Shown here in pieces: positions 27,910 through 36,301 of a stretch of DNA of 64,000 nucleotides. The stretch lies in contig JABSSD010000209.1 of the NCBI GenBank assembly GCA_013214575.1, positions 1 to 64,000 on the forward strand, given 5' to 3'. How positions within the stretch are numbered: position 1 is the stretch's first letter; every line of letters begins with the position of its first letter. Both the position numbers and the translations under genes were made by a program. The notes beneath the pieces are model-generated. The model saw nothing but the letters and a program-made list of their open reading frames with translations. It was not told the origin of the DNA and did no database searches. The stretch comes from Paracoccaceae bacterium. GTDB taxonomy: Bacteria > Pseudomonadota > Alphaproteobacteria > Rhodobacterales > Rhodobacteraceae.

Positions 27910-29178
27910 TCAGAGCCATTCTGGTATGCTATCGCGATTTATCATTTCGTCAAAGCTTGGCCTTGCGCGGATAACCGCAAATTGATCGCCATGCACCAGA
28001 ACCTCGGGGATCAGCGGGCGCGAGTTGTATTCGCTAGCCATCACCGCGCCATAAGCCCCGGCACTGCGGAACGCGATCAGATCCCCGGCCACCAGCGGCG
28101 CCATAGCGCGCTGCTTGGCAAAGGTATCGCCACTTTCGCAGATCGGGCCGACGATGTCATAGGCTTGGCTCTCGACGCCTGCCTTGGGCTCAAGGACCGG
28201 CACGATATCGTGATAGGCCTCATACATTGCCGGGCGGATCAGGTCGTTCATAGCGCCATCAATGATCAGGAATTCCCGGTCCTCGCCGGATTTCACATAG
28301 ATCACCCTGCTCACCAGCAGACCCGCATTGCCAGCGATCAGCCGGCCCGGCTCTATTTCGATCTCACAGCCCAGATGGCCCAGAGTTTTCTTGATCAGCG
28401 CGCCATATTCCATCGGCAGCGGCGGTGCCTCGTTGGACTGCGCATGGTAGGGAATGCCCAGCCCGCCGCCCAGATCCAGACGCCGGATGTTGTGGCCCTC
28501 GCGGCGCAGTTGCTCGGTCAGCTCAGCCACTTTTTGGTAGGCCAGCTCAAACGGTTCCAGCTCGGTCAGCTGTGATCCGATGTGCACATCGATGCCGATA
28601 ACATCCAATCCGGGCAGTGAGGCCGCATGGGCATAGACCGCCGAGGCCCGCGAAATGGGAATGCCGAATTTATTCTCAGATTTTCCGGTGGCGATCTTGG
28701 CATGGGTCTTGGCATCCACATCCGGGTTCACCCGCACGGTGATCGGCGCCACCATGCCCAGCTCCAGCGCCACCGCGTTGATCACCTCCATCTCGGGCTC
28801 GGATTCGACGTTGAACTGGCGAATGCCGCCGCTCAGCGCCACCCGAATTTCCTCAGCTGTCTTGCCGACGCCCGAGAATACGATCTTGTCTCCGGGCACG
28901 CCTGCCGCCTTGGCGCGCAGGTATTCGCCCTGGCTGACCACATCCATACCGGCACCCACCTGCGCCAGCGTTTTCAGGATGGCCTGATTGCTGGCCGCCT
29001 TCATCGCATAACAAACCAGATGGTCGATGCCCTCCAGCGCCTCATCAAACAGCCTGAAGTGCCGCTGCAGCGTGGCGGTGGAATAGACATAAAACGGTGT
29101 GCCCACGGCAGCCGCGATCTCGGCCACCGGAACATCCTCGGCGTAGAGCGCGCCGTCGCGGTAAAGAAAATGATCCAT
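27910..29178 (-). CDS. lysA: Diaminopimelate decarboxylase
   Basis: LysA makes L-lysine from meso-diaminopimelate with PLP. I choose the ATG at 29178 (MDHFLYRDGALYAEDVPVAE, 422 aa), since a start ten codons upstream adds unrelated residues. The PLP lysine is in CYAMKAASNQ at K60. GGGLGIPY is the phosphate-binding region, EPGRLIAGNAG holds the PLP phosphate, and CESGDTFA gives the catalytic cysteine of the neighbouring subunit. It lies downstream of argH and a small lipoprotein gene, the usual Rhodobacterales order. Confidence 0.96.
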   Translation of the reverse strand: MDHFLYRDGALYAEDVPVAEIAAAVGTPFYVYSTATLQRHFRLFDEALEGIDHLVCYAMKAASNQAILKTLAQVGAGMDVVSQGEYLRAKAAGVPGDKIVFSGVGKTAEEIRVALSGGIRQFNVESEPEMEVINAVALELGMVAPITVRVNPDVDAKTHAKIATGKSENKFGIPISRASAVYAHAASLPGLDVIGIDVHIGSQLTELEPFELAYQKVAELTEQLRREGHNIRRLDLGGGLGIPYHAQSNEAPPLPMEYGALIKKTLGHLGCEIEIEPGRLIAGNAGLLVSRVIYVKSGEDREFLIIDGAMNDLIRPAMYEAYHDIVPVLEPKAGVESQAYDIVGPICESGDTFAKQRAMAPLVAGDLIAFRSAGAYGAVMASEYNSRPLIPEVLVHGDQFAVIRARPSFDEMINRDSIPEWL

Positions 29179-29278
29179 GCCAGCGCGATAGCCAAAGTGG
29201 CAGCTCAAATCAAATGATTCCGCCCGCGTTCAGTTGATATCACCCAGTGTGCCACCTGTGAGCCGCGCCATTTCTCCG

Positions 29279-29306
29279 CGTGGTGCGTGCCAGCACGCAC
29301 CCTACG
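29279..29306 (-). repeat. TAGGGTGCGTGC palindromic repeat, copy 2 (inverted)
   Basis: On the minus strand this reads CGTAGGGTGCGTGC, then TG, then GCACGCACCACG. It differs from copy 1 at 25141 by a single loop base over the shared stretch. Confidence 0.75.
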
Positions 29307-29336
29307 AGAGTCTCCAACACCTGCCCCGGCCCAAAG

Positions 29337-29411
29337 CTTCTTCTTGTCCAAAATACCTCAGGGGTGAATGAGGGGCCCCCTCCTGGGCGCCTCAGAGGGG
29401 GCAGCGCCCCC
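29337..29411 (+). repeat. Dispersed intergenic repeat, copy C
   Basis: CTTCTTCTTGTCCAAAATAC at 29337 onward, then CTCAGGGGTGAATGAGGGG, a CCCCTCC...GAGGGG arm, and the stem GGGGGCAGCGCCCCC at 29397-29411. It matches copy D closely in the first 35 bases. Confidence 0.75.
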
Positions 29412-29508
29412 AAATGCACCGCGCGTCAGCGCGGTGCTACGTCCGCCTTTGAACTGTGCCCATCAGGGCACGTTCCACAGGCGGCAGAACCTTGCGTTCA
29501 AAGCGATC

Positions 29509-29685
29509 TTAGAACCCGAGATACAGGCTCAACGGGCCTTTGTGCAATCCAAGGCTGCCGCCCGCATAGACGCCACTGTCAGAGATCCCAACCCCGGCAT
29601 TCAGCGAGGGTTGCACCGGCTCTCCATCAACGCCACAGGCGCTCAGAACAACAACCGCTATCGCCGATAATATCCATTTACGCAT
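29509..29685 (-). CDS. Small lipoprotein between argH and lysA
   Basis: The 58-aa product starts MRKWILSAIAVVVLSACGVD, with the lipobox L-S-A-C at 14-17, so it should be lipidated on C17. The mature part is Gly/Ser-rich and ends GPLSLYLGF, which resembles a terminal beta-strand. AAGGAGG lies 7 nt upstream of the ATG. Small lipoproteins are often found between argH and lysA in proteobacteria (the LptM/LppL position); equivalence to LptM is possible by position, not shown by sequence. Confidence 0.78.
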   Translation of the reverse strand: MRKWILSAIAVVVLSACGVDGEPVQPSLNAGVGISDSGVYAGGSLGLHKGPLSLYLGF

Positions 29686-29730
29686 TGTCCGACCTCCTTC
29701 AATACCCCTGCCGATACCCCTGACAGAGGA

Positions 29731-31125
29731 TCACGCTCCAAGGATTTCGCTCCAGCGCGCCACCTGCTGGCGCACCTGCGCCGGGGCGGTGCCGCCATAA
29801 GACATCCGCGACTCCACCGAATTCTGCACCCCCAGCACATTGAAGATATCTGCAGTGATGCCCGCATGCACTCCCTGCATATCCGCAAGGCTCAGATCCG
29901 GCAGATCACATCCGCGATCTTCGGCCATTGCCACCAATGTTCCGGTGACATGATGCGCATCGCGGAACGGCACCTTCAGCACCCGCACCATCCAGTCGGC
30001 CAGATCGGTGGCGGTCGAGAAGCCCGAGCCGGCAGCCGCCGCCAGTGACTCGCGGTTGGCGGTCATATCCTTGACCATGCCCTCCATCGCCGCCAGTGCC
30101 AGCATCCAGTTGTCGGCGGCGTCGAACACCTGTTCCTTATCTTCCTGCATATCCTTGGAATAGGCCAGCGGCAGGCCCTTCATCACCATCATCAGCGCCG
30201 TGTTGGCACCAAAGATCCGGCCCACCTTGGCGCGAATCAGCTCAGCCGCATCCGGGTTCTTTTTCTGCGGCATGATCGACGATCCGGTCGAGAACCGGTC
30301 CGACAGGGTGACAAAACGGAACTGCGCGGTGGACCAGATCACCAGCTCTTCGGCAAAACGGCTCAGATGCATGGCACAGATCGAAGCGGTGCTGAGGAAC
30401 TCCAGCGCAAAATCCCGGTCACTGACCGCATCCAGCGAGTTTGCTGCGGGGCGATCAAAGCCCAGCGCCGCAGCCGTCATGTCACGGTCGATGGGAAACG
30501 ATGTCCCCGCCAGCGCCGCAGCCCCCAGCGGTGATTCGTTCATCCGGACGCGGGCATCGCGCACCCGGGACAGGTCACGGGCAAACATTTCCACATAGGC
30601 CATCATGTGATGCCCCCAGGTCACCGGCTGCGCTACCTGCAGGTGAGTGAATCCCGGCATCACCCAATCCGCACCGGCCTCGGCCTGCGCCAGCAGTGCC
30701 TTGATCAGTGCCAGAATGCCGCTTTCCGCCGCATCCAGCTGGTCGCGCACCCAGAGTTTAAAGTCGGTGGCGACCTGATCATTGCGCGAGCGGCCGGTGT
30801 GCAACCGGCCAGCCGGTTCCCCGATGATATCCTTCAGGCGCGCCTCCACATTCATGTGAATGTCTTCCAGCGCGGTGGAAAACTGAAAAGTTCCACTCTC
30901 GATTTCTGACAATACGGTGAGCAGGCCTTCCCTGATCGCCTCGGCATCGCTATCGGTGATCACGCCTGTTGCGGCTAACATCGCCGCATGGGCCCTGGAG
31001 CCGGCAATGTCCTGCGCCGCCATCCGCTGATCGTACCCGATCGAGGCGTTGATCGCCTCCATGATCGCGTCCGGGCCAGCGGCAAAGCGGCCGCCCCACA
31101 TCTGGTTCGAGGATTGGTCTGTCAT
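29731..31125 (-). CDS. argH: Argininosuccinate lyase
   Basis: ArgH splits argininosuccinate into arginine and fumarate, the last step of arginine synthesis. The 464-aa protein starts [14 protein letters not shown], has [17 protein letters not shown] (substrate-binding region), [22 protein letters not shown], and the fumarase-superfamily signature [12 protein letters not shown] near 284-295. The start codon is only 21 bp from that of the divergent TlpA-like gene, so both ribosome-binding sites lie in the same short spacer and the promoters must overlap or lie within the coding regions. Confidence 0.97.
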   Translation of the reverse strand: MTDQSSNQMWGGRFAAGPDAIMEAINASIGYDQRMAAQDIAGSRAHAAMLAATGVITDSDAEAIREGLLTVLSEIESGTFQFSTALEDIHMNVEARLKDIIGEPAGRLHTGRSRNDQVATDFKLWVRDQLDAAESGILALIKALLAQAEAGADWVMPGFTHLQVAQPVTWGHHMMAYVEMFARDLSRVRDARVRMNESPLGAAALAGTSFPIDRDMTAAALGFDRPAANSLDAVSDRDFALEFLSTASICAMHLSRFAEELVIWSTAQFRFVTLSDRFSTGSSIMPQKKNPDAAELIRAKVGRIFGANTALMMVMKGLPLAYSKDMQEDKEQVFDAADNWMLALAAMEGMVKDMTANRESLAAAAGSGFSTATDLADWMVRVLKVPFRDAHHVTGTLVAMAEDRGCDLPDLSLADMQGVHAGITADIFNVLGVQNSVESRMSYGGTAPAQVRQQVARWSEILGA

Positions 31126-31146
31126 GGTAAGATACCCGGAGATAAA

Positions 31147-31710
31147 ATGCGTCTGTTACGTCTGATCCCCCTTTATATCGCCCTGAGCCTGGGTGCAAAT
31201 GCCGCCCTTGCCGTCGAGATCTCGGATCTTGAGGCGCTGCGCCTTGGCGACATGAAAAAACTGAATTTTCACAGCACCCCAATGGAGGTCTCGGACAAAG
31301 CGTTTTTCCTGGAAGACGACAGCGGCACCGGCACTCTGGCCGACTATCAGGGGAAAATCATCCTGCTGAACTTCTGGGCGACCTGGTGCGCCCCCTGCCG
31401 CGCCGAAATGCCGATGCTGTCGGACCTGCAGGCGGAACTGGGCGGCGATGATTTTGAGGTGCTGACCCTGGCCACCGGCCGCAACTCCCCGGCTGGTATC
31501 GTCAAGTTCTTTGCCGAAGCTGGCATCACCAACCTGCCCCGCCATCAGGATCCAAAACAGGCACTGGCCCGTGAAATGGCGGTGCTGGGGCTGCCGATCA
31601 CCGTGATCCTGGATCGGAGCGGCCGCGAGATTGCCCGCCTGCGCGGCGATGCGGAATGGAACAGTGACAGTGCCAAGGCGATTCTGTCAGCCCTGATCGC
31701 CGATCAATAA
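31147..31710 (+). CDS. TlpA-like thiol:disulfide oxidoreductase
   Basis: The 187-aa protein begins at the ATG at 31147 (CCGGAGATAAA upstream), giving [22 protein letters not shown], a signal peptide. The thioredoxin fold carries [22 protein letters not shown] with the CAPC redox motif near 83-86 and the cis-proline segment GLPITVILD. TlpA proteins reduce periplasmic disulfides, often for cytochrome maturation. It faces argH, an arrangement common in alphaproteobacteria. The target protein is unknown. Confidence 0.92.
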   Translation: MRLLRLIPLYIALSLGANAALAVEISDLEALRLGDMKKLNFHSTPMEVSDKAFFLEDDSGTGTLADYQGKIILLNFWATWCAPCRAEMPMLSDLQAELGGDDFEVLTLATGRNSPAGIVKFFAEAGITNLPRHQDPKQALAREMAVLGLPITVILDRSGREIARLRGDAEWNSDSAKAILSALIADQ

Positions 31711-31777
31711 CGCACTAGATTGTCCTCTGTGACCCGCCGCGACATCCGGGGTGGAAGCAATCCCAGAGGACAACACC

Positions 31778-32119
31778 ATGCATCCCGTTGTGTTATTGAT
31801 CGGCCGTCTGCCTGCTGTGATTGGCAATGTGGCGCGGCAATTGGATCACCTGCCGATCCAGTGGCTGGGCGCCCATGACCACGCCGAGGTGGTGCGGCAG
31901 CTGGAGACCGAGCCCCGTATTGCCTGCGTCATCATGGGGGCCGGGCTGGATGACGGTATTCGCGGCGACCTGATCGGCATCATCGCCACCCTGCGACCTG
32001 ATGTCTGCATCCACCTGAAAGACCGCAGATCAGGGCCCGACGGGCTGGTGCCTTTTGTCGAACGGGTTGTACAACAGGAATTGCTATCGCTGCCGGACCA
32101 GATGGAATCGGCCGAGTGA
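31778..32119 (+). CDS. Small receiver-like protein of unknown function
   Basis: From the ATG at 31778 (AGAGGA eight bases upstream) the product is 113 aa. Alternating hydrophobic strands and helices (VVLLIG, IQWLGAHDHAEVVRQLE, IACVIMGA, LRPDVCIHLKD) suggest a flavodoxin-like or pseudo-receiver fold. No phosphoacceptor aspartate is seen at the end of the third strand. There is no signal peptide or helix. I do not recognise a family with confidence. Confidence 0.6.
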   Translation: MHPVVLLIGRLPAVIGNVARQLDHLPIQWLGAHDHAEVVRQLETEPRIACVIMGAGLDDGIRGDLIGIIATLRPDVCIHLKDRRSGPDGLVPFVERVVQQELLSLPDQMESAE

Positions 32120-32163
32120 CCTCACAATGCCTGTCAGCGCTTTTTCCAAGCTCGCGTCGGCGC

Positions 32164-32210
32164 CCGGAAAATTCGAATTTTCCGAACCGATTTCTTTGCA
32201 GAAATCGGAA
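32164..32210. repeat. Double-hairpin element, copy 1
   Basis: Two palindromes stand side by side: CGGAAAATTCGAATTTTCCG and, immediately after, CCGATTTC...GAAATCGG with a TTTGCA centre. The same two-palindrome arrangement with near-identical sequence occurs at 53231-53275. It lies in the gap before the gene at 32298. Confidence 0.75.
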
Positions 32211-32297
32211 TGGCTGAATATTCCAGCCACTATTGACCCTACGCCACCTTTGACAGCTGGCCCCATTGGCCGCCACTCTGGTTGCGGGGGGAATGAT

Positions 32298-32684
32298 ATG
32301 CCGTTGGAAATATTACTGGCGCTGGTCGCCGGCGGGATTTCAGTCACCGCGTTCATCTTACATATGACCGGACGCTCGGCGCTGACTGTCATGTCCGTCG
32401 ACGAGGCCCGCAGCGCTTGGCTGCGACAGTTCCCCGAAGATGACGTCAGCCAGATTCTGACCGCGCAAGACGGTCATGCGGCGCTGCTGCAAACCTCACA
32501 GGGGATGGGATTGGTCTGGGCCTTTGGCGCCGATACCGTCGCCCGCCCGCTGCAGGGCTGTGATCTGAGCGACCGGCCCGATGGGTTGCGCGTCAGCTTT
32601 CACGAATTTGCCGCCCCCTCGACCCGCCTGACCCTGAGTGAAACCGAGCGCGCCGACTGGCGTCTCCTGATAAACACCGGTTGA
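32298..32684 (+). CDS. Membrane-anchored protein of unknown function
   Basis: The start is the ATG at 32298 with GGGGGGAA upstream; it gives MPLEILLALVAGGISVTAFILH, an N-terminal helix, and a soluble part of about 105 aa. That part has SVDEARSAWLRQFPEDDV and GLVWAFGADTVARPL. The protein is 128 aa and ends 6 bp before the sterol-desaturase-type gene, so the two are probably co-transcribed. No domain recognised. Confidence 0.7.
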   Translation: MPLEILLALVAGGISVTAFILHMTGRSALTVMSVDEARSAWLRQFPEDDVSQILTAQDGHAALLQTSQGMGLVWAFGADTVARPLQGCDLSDRPDGLRVSFHEFAAPSTRLTLSETERADWRLLINTG

Positions 32685-32690
32685 GCATTC

Positions 32691-33620
32691 ATGACAGATA
32701 CATTTTCATACCCCGACGTGACCCAATGGGCGGTGCCTTTTTTCATCATCGCTATATTGGGAGAGCTGGCCTGGATCGCCATCAAAGGCCGCGGTGGCCG
32801 CTATGAGACCCGTGACGCGGTGACCTCGCTGATCATGGGCGCGGGCAGTGTGGCCTCGGGCATCGCGCTGGGGTTTATTGCCTGGGGCTTCTTCATGTGG
32901 CTCTGGGCGCTGACACCGCTGGATCTGGGCGGCTCGCTGGTGGTGATTGCGATCTGCTTTGTGCTGGATGACCTGCGCTACTACTGGGTGCATCGGCTTG
33001 GCCACCGGGTGCGCTGGGTCTGGGCCAGCCACGTCAACCACCACTCCAGCCAGCACTACAATCTGACCACGGCCCTGCGGCAGACCTGGACCGGCACCTT
33101 TTCGCTGATCATGATCATCCGCGCGCCGCTGGTGCTGATCGGCTTCCACCCGGCGCTGGTGCTGTTTGTCAGCGGCATCAACCTGATCTACCAGTTCTGG
33201 ATCCACACCGAGGCGATTGGCAAGATGCCACGCTGGTTTGAGGCGGTGATGAACACCCCCAGCCACCACCGGGTCCATCATGGCCGCAATGCACGTTATC
33301 TGGATTGCAACTATGCCGGCGTATTTATCATCTGGGACAAGATGTTTGGCACCTTTGTGCCGGAACAGGACAGCGAGGCGGTGGACTATGGGCTGGTGCA
33401 TAATCTGGCCAGCTTCAACCCGCTGCGGGTGGCGTTTCATGAATGGGTTGGCATCTGGAGCGACGCCAGCCAGTCGGGGTTAACCCTGCGCCAACGTCTT
33501 GCCTATATGCTGGCGCCGCCCGGCTATAGCCACGATGGCAGCCGCGATACCTCAGAAACCCTGAAGGCAAAACACCTGGCGCGCCACCCCGAGGACGCCG
33601 GCACGCCTGGGTTCAACTGA
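32691..33620 (+). CDS. Sterol desaturase/fatty acid hydroxylase family membrane protein
   Basis: The 309-aa protein has four hydrophobic helices and the histidine boxes of the di-iron membrane oxygenase family: HRLGHRVRW (about 100), SHVNHHSSQHYN and HHRVHHGRNARYLD. Such enzymes hydroxylate or desaturate lipids. Bacterial members act on hopanoids, carotenoids, ether lipids or acyl chains, and the substrate cannot be read from sequence. It is probably in one unit with the preceding small gene. Confidence 0.9.
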   Translation: MTDTFSYPDVTQWAVPFFIIAILGELAWIAIKGRGGRYETRDAVTSLIMGAGSVASGIALGFIAWGFFMWLWALTPLDLGGSLVVIAICFVLDDLRYYWVHRLGHRVRWVWASHVNHHSSQHYNLTTALRQTWTGTFSLIMIIRAPLVLIGFHPALVLFVSGINLIYQFWIHTEAIGKMPRWFEAVMNTPSHHRVHHGRNARYLDCNYAGVFIIWDKMFGTFVPEQDSEAVDYGLVHNLASFNPLRVAFHEWVGIWSDASQSGLTLRQRLAYMLAPPGYSHDGSRDTSETLKAKHLARHPEDAGTPGFN

Positions 33621-33760
33621 TCCACCTGGTCGGCAGGGTCTCGGTCGGCCGACCAAATTTCCCTAAAATGCAATCTTTAAGAGCACCTTCACCCTTTTAT
33701 CGGACCCTGCCCCCCGACGCATAACGCAGACAGACTCGGGCAAGCGATGAGGACCAGAAG

Positions 33761-34600
33761 GTGAAAAAGTGGCAACAAACCAAGGCTGATATGCCCGAAG
33801 GGTCAGAGAATCCGCTGAATGCAGCCGTATTGGGCCGCGATCAATCAACGCTCAGCATGGTGAAAGATGCGATCGCGCACAACCAGACCATGCTGGCCTA
33901 TCAACCGGTGATGCAGGCGTTGCCGCCGCATCAGCCCGCCTTTTACGAAGGATATATCCGGGTGCTGGATGCCACCGGCCGGGTGATTCCCGCGCGGGAG
34001 TTCATGCCAGTGGTGGAAGACACGGAACTGGGCCGGGTGCTGGATTGCCTGGCGCTTGAACACGGGTTCAAGGCCCTGTCCCGCAGTCCTGACATCCGCC
34101 TGTCGATCAATATGTCTGCCCGCTCTATCGGCTATGGTCGCTGGATGCGGGTGGTGGAACGGTTCATGAAAAAAGACGCCACACTGGGCGAACGTCTGGT
34201 GCTGGAAATATCCGAGGCCTCGGCGATGGCGGCACCGGAACTGGTGGTCGATTTCATGGGGCGGATGCAGGAACATGGCATCGCCTTTGCACTCGACAAT
34301 TTTGGCGCCGGCACCTCGGTGATCAAATACTTCCGCGATTTCTTTTTTGATGCGGTCAAGATTGACGGCCAGTTCATCCGCGGGGTGCATGCCAATCATG
34401 ACAATCAGGCGATGACCCGGGCGCTGGTGGCGGTGGCCAAGCAGTTCGATATGCTGGTGGTGGCTGAATCCGTCGAAAGCCGCGCCGACGCCGAGTTCCT
34501 GGTGTCGATCGGTGTGGACTGCCTGCAGGGGTTTCTGTTCGGCGCACCCTCGGTCAGCCCGCCCTGGATAGACGAGTTAAAACAGCGCACCCGCGCCTGA
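33761..34600 (+). CDS. Degenerate EAL-domain protein
   Basis: The 279-aa protein is an EAL (c-di-GMP phosphodiesterase) domain with little else. The GTG at 33761 has GATGAGGA upstream; ATG at 33791 is an alternative. The EAL signature is EGY (YEGYIRVLD), and the second metal site DDFG is DNFG (FALDNFGAGTS). Other residues are kept: INMSARS, LVLEIS, KIDGQFI, AESVES and QGFLFGAP. Loss of one metal-binding aspartate suggests weak or no activity, perhaps c-di-GMP sensing. There is no signal peptide, GGDEF or receiver domain. Confidence 0.85.
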   Translation: MKKWQQTKADMPEGSENPLNAAVLGRDQSTLSMVKDAIAHNQTMLAYQPVMQALPPHQPAFYEGYIRVLDATGRVIPAREFMPVVEDTELGRVLDCLALEHGFKALSRSPDIRLSINMSARSIGYGRWMRVVERFMKKDATLGERLVLEISEASAMAAPELVVDFMGRMQEHGIAFALDNFGAGTSVIKYFRDFFFDAVKIDGQFIRGVHANHDNQAMTRALVAVAKQFDMLVVAESVESRADAEFLVSIGVDCLQGFLFGAPSVSPPWIDELKQRTRA

Positions 34601-34620
34601 TTCCCCCCACAATAACCTAA

Positions 34621-34659
34621 GTAGAAATACCTGATCTCGCTGGATCCGGGTATTTCTAC
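34621..34659 (+). terminator. Inverted repeat after the EAL gene
   Basis: GTAGAAATACC at 34621-34631 pairs exactly with GGTATTTCTAC at 34649-34659 around a 17-nt loop, 20 nt after the EAL stop codon. CGTTTCC follows but there is no clean T-run, so this may be a weak terminator or an operator. Confidence 0.5.
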
Positions 34660-34704
34660 GTTTCCGCAATTGACTCGACACCCCCCCGTGAGACACCCTG
34701 TCTA

Positions 34705-34776
34705 TTGCTGCACCTGCAGCAATTGGCGGCTTGAAACCCCGCAAGGGAAGGAAATGGCAGATGCTGCACCTGCAAA
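34705..34776 (+). promoter_or_regulatory. PhaR-like operators upstream of phbA
   Basis: TTGCTGCACCTGCAGCAA at 34705-34722 is a perfect inverted repeat containing CTGC-N4-GCAG. A second close copy, TGCTGCACCTGCAAA, is at 34762-34776. The polyhydroxyalkanoate repressor PhaR of Paracoccus and Rhodobacter binds TGC-rich sites of the CTGC-N3/4-GCAG type. The sites lie 61-132 bp before the phbA start codon, where a repressor could control phbA. Confidence 0.7.
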
Positions 34777-34836
34777 CAGGACGATCGGCGCTGTGTCCTT
34801 TCCCACGTTTCATTTGATGGCAGAGGACCCATATCA

Positions 34837-36012
34837 ATGACCAATGTTGTAATCGCATCCGCCGCGCGTACCGCCGTCGGCAGCTTTGGCGGAGCCTTCG
34901 CCAACACCCCGGCCCACGATCTGGGCGCCACTGTTCTGCAGGCCGTCGTCGAACGCGCCGGTGTCGAAAAAGGGGAAGTATCCGAGACCATTCTTGGTCA
35001 GGTGCTGACCGCTGCTCAGGGTCAGAACCCGGCCCGTCAGGCCCATATCAACGCCGGCCTGCCGGTTGCGGCCTCGGCCTGGAGCCTGAACCAGGTTTGT
35101 GGTTCGGGATTGCGCGCCGTTGCTCTCGGGGCCCAGCACATCATGCTGGGGGACGCCGAGATCGTCGCCGCAGGCGGTCAGGAAAACATGACCCTGTCGC
35201 CCCATGCTGCGCATCTGCGGGCGGGCCACAAGATGGGCGACATGAAATACATCGACACCATGATTCGCGACGGATTGTGGGATGCCTTCAACGGCTACCA
35301 CATGGGCCAGACCGCCGAAAACGTCGCCAACCAGTGGCAGATCTCACGCGAGATGCAGGACGAATTTGCAGTCGCCAGCCAGAACAAGGCCGAAGCGGCG
35401 CAGAAGGCTGGCAGGTTTGCCGATGAGATCACCGCCTTTACGGTGAAGCACCGCAAGGGCGACATCGTGGTCGATCAGGATGAATACATCCGCCACGGCG
35501 CCACCATGGCGGCGATGCAAAAACTGCGCCCGGCCTTTGCCAAGGACGGCTCGGTCACCGCCGCCAATGCCTCGGGGCTGAATGATGGCGCCGCCGCCAC
35601 CCTGCTGATGTCAGCCGACAACGCTGAAAAGCGCGGCATCACACCGCTGGCGCGCATCGCATCCTACGCCACCGTGGGTCTGGACCCGTCGATCATGGGG
35701 GTTGGCCCGGTTTACGCCTCACGCAAGGCGCTGGAGAAAGCCGGCTGGAGCGTCGGCGATCTGGATCTGATCGAGGCCAACGAAGCCTTTGCCGCCCAGG
35801 CCTGTGCGGTGAACAAGGAAATGGGCTGGGATCCTGAGATCGTCAACGTCAACGGCGGCGCCATTGCGCTGGGTCACCCGATCGGCGCCTCGGGCTGCCG
35901 GGTGCTGAACACCCTGCTGTTCGAAATGCAGCGCCGCGACGCTAAAAAGGGTCTGGCCACCCTGTGTATCGGCGGCGGCATGGGTGTCGCAATCTGTGTT
36001 GAACGTCCCTGA
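34837..36012 (+). CDS. phbA: Acetyl-CoA acetyltransferase (beta-ketothiolase)
   Basis: This thiolase condenses two acetyl-CoA to acetoacetyl-CoA for polyhydroxybutyrate and the ethylmalonyl-CoA pathway. The 391-aa protein has the acyl-enzyme cysteine in [11 protein letters not shown] (near C88), [29 protein letters not shown] (His and second Cys region) and the C-terminal CIGGGMGVA. phbB follows at 290 bp, separated by a terminator. PhaR-like operators lie upstream. GCAGAGGACC precedes the ATG. Confidence 0.95.
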   Translation: MTNVVIASAARTAVGSFGGAFANTPAHDLGATVLQAVVERAGVEKGEVSETILGQVLTAAQGQNPARQAHINAGLPVAASAWSLNQVCGSGLRAVALGAQHIMLGDAEIVAAGGQENMTLSPHAAHLRAGHKMGDMKYIDTMIRDGLWDAFNGYHMGQTAENVANQWQISREMQDEFAVASQNKAEAAQKAGRFADEITAFTVKHRKGDIVVDQDEYIRHGATMAAMQKLRPAFAKDGSVTAANASGLNDGAAATLLMSADNAEKRGITPLARIASYATVGLDPSIMGVGPVYASRKALEKAGWSVGDLDLIEANEAFAAQACAVNKEMGWDPEIVNVNGGAIALGHPIGASGCRVLNTLLFEMQRRDAKKGLATLCIGGGMGVAICVERP

Positions 36013-36046
36013 ACGCCCCTGAGCGTTTTAAAGATTACATGAAGGA

Positions 36047-36072
36047 GGGCGCCGTTTGGGCGCCCTTTTTTT
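36047..36072 (+). terminator. Rho-independent terminator of phbA
   Basis: GGGCGCC at 36047-36053 pairs with GGCGCCC at 36059-36065 around a short GTTT loop and is followed by seven T. It lies 35 nt after the phbA stop, so phbB probably has its own promoter. Confidence 0.92.
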
Positions 36073-36223
36073 ATGCCGCAGCTAAATCTGCCTGCCGCCA
36101 CCTGAGTGCCTGAATTATGGGCAGCTCACCGCGACCCGCCCAACATGGCTTGCATCAATGCCCCATCATATTACTGTAATGATACGCATGTGACACTTTA
36201 TGCGGTGTTGCGACATTTTTCTT

Positions 36224-36242
36224 CGCGCAATAATATTGCGCG
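36224..36242. promoter_or_regulatory. 19-bp palindrome upstream of phbB
   Basis: CGCGCAATAATATTGCGCG is a perfect palindrome about a central A, 59 bp before the phbB ATG in an A+T-rich promoter region. It looks like an operator. It differs from the PhaR-type CTGC-N4-GCAG sites upstream of phbA. Confidence 0.6.
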
Positions 36243-36301
36243 CGGAGTAGTAAAATTGTAGCAAGATTACCAAGTGAACATTTTACCAGAGGATTCTTCA
36301 T

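Larger units (their letters stand above)
29209..29508. other. Gene-free, repeat-rich gap before lysA
   Basis: These 300 bp between the lipoprotein gene and lysA hold no gene that I can support. They contain the inverted palindrome at 29279-29306, dispersed repeat copy C at 29337-29411, and a perfect 9-bp hairpin GCACCGCGC/GCGCGGTGC at 29416-29437. Confidence 0.7.
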
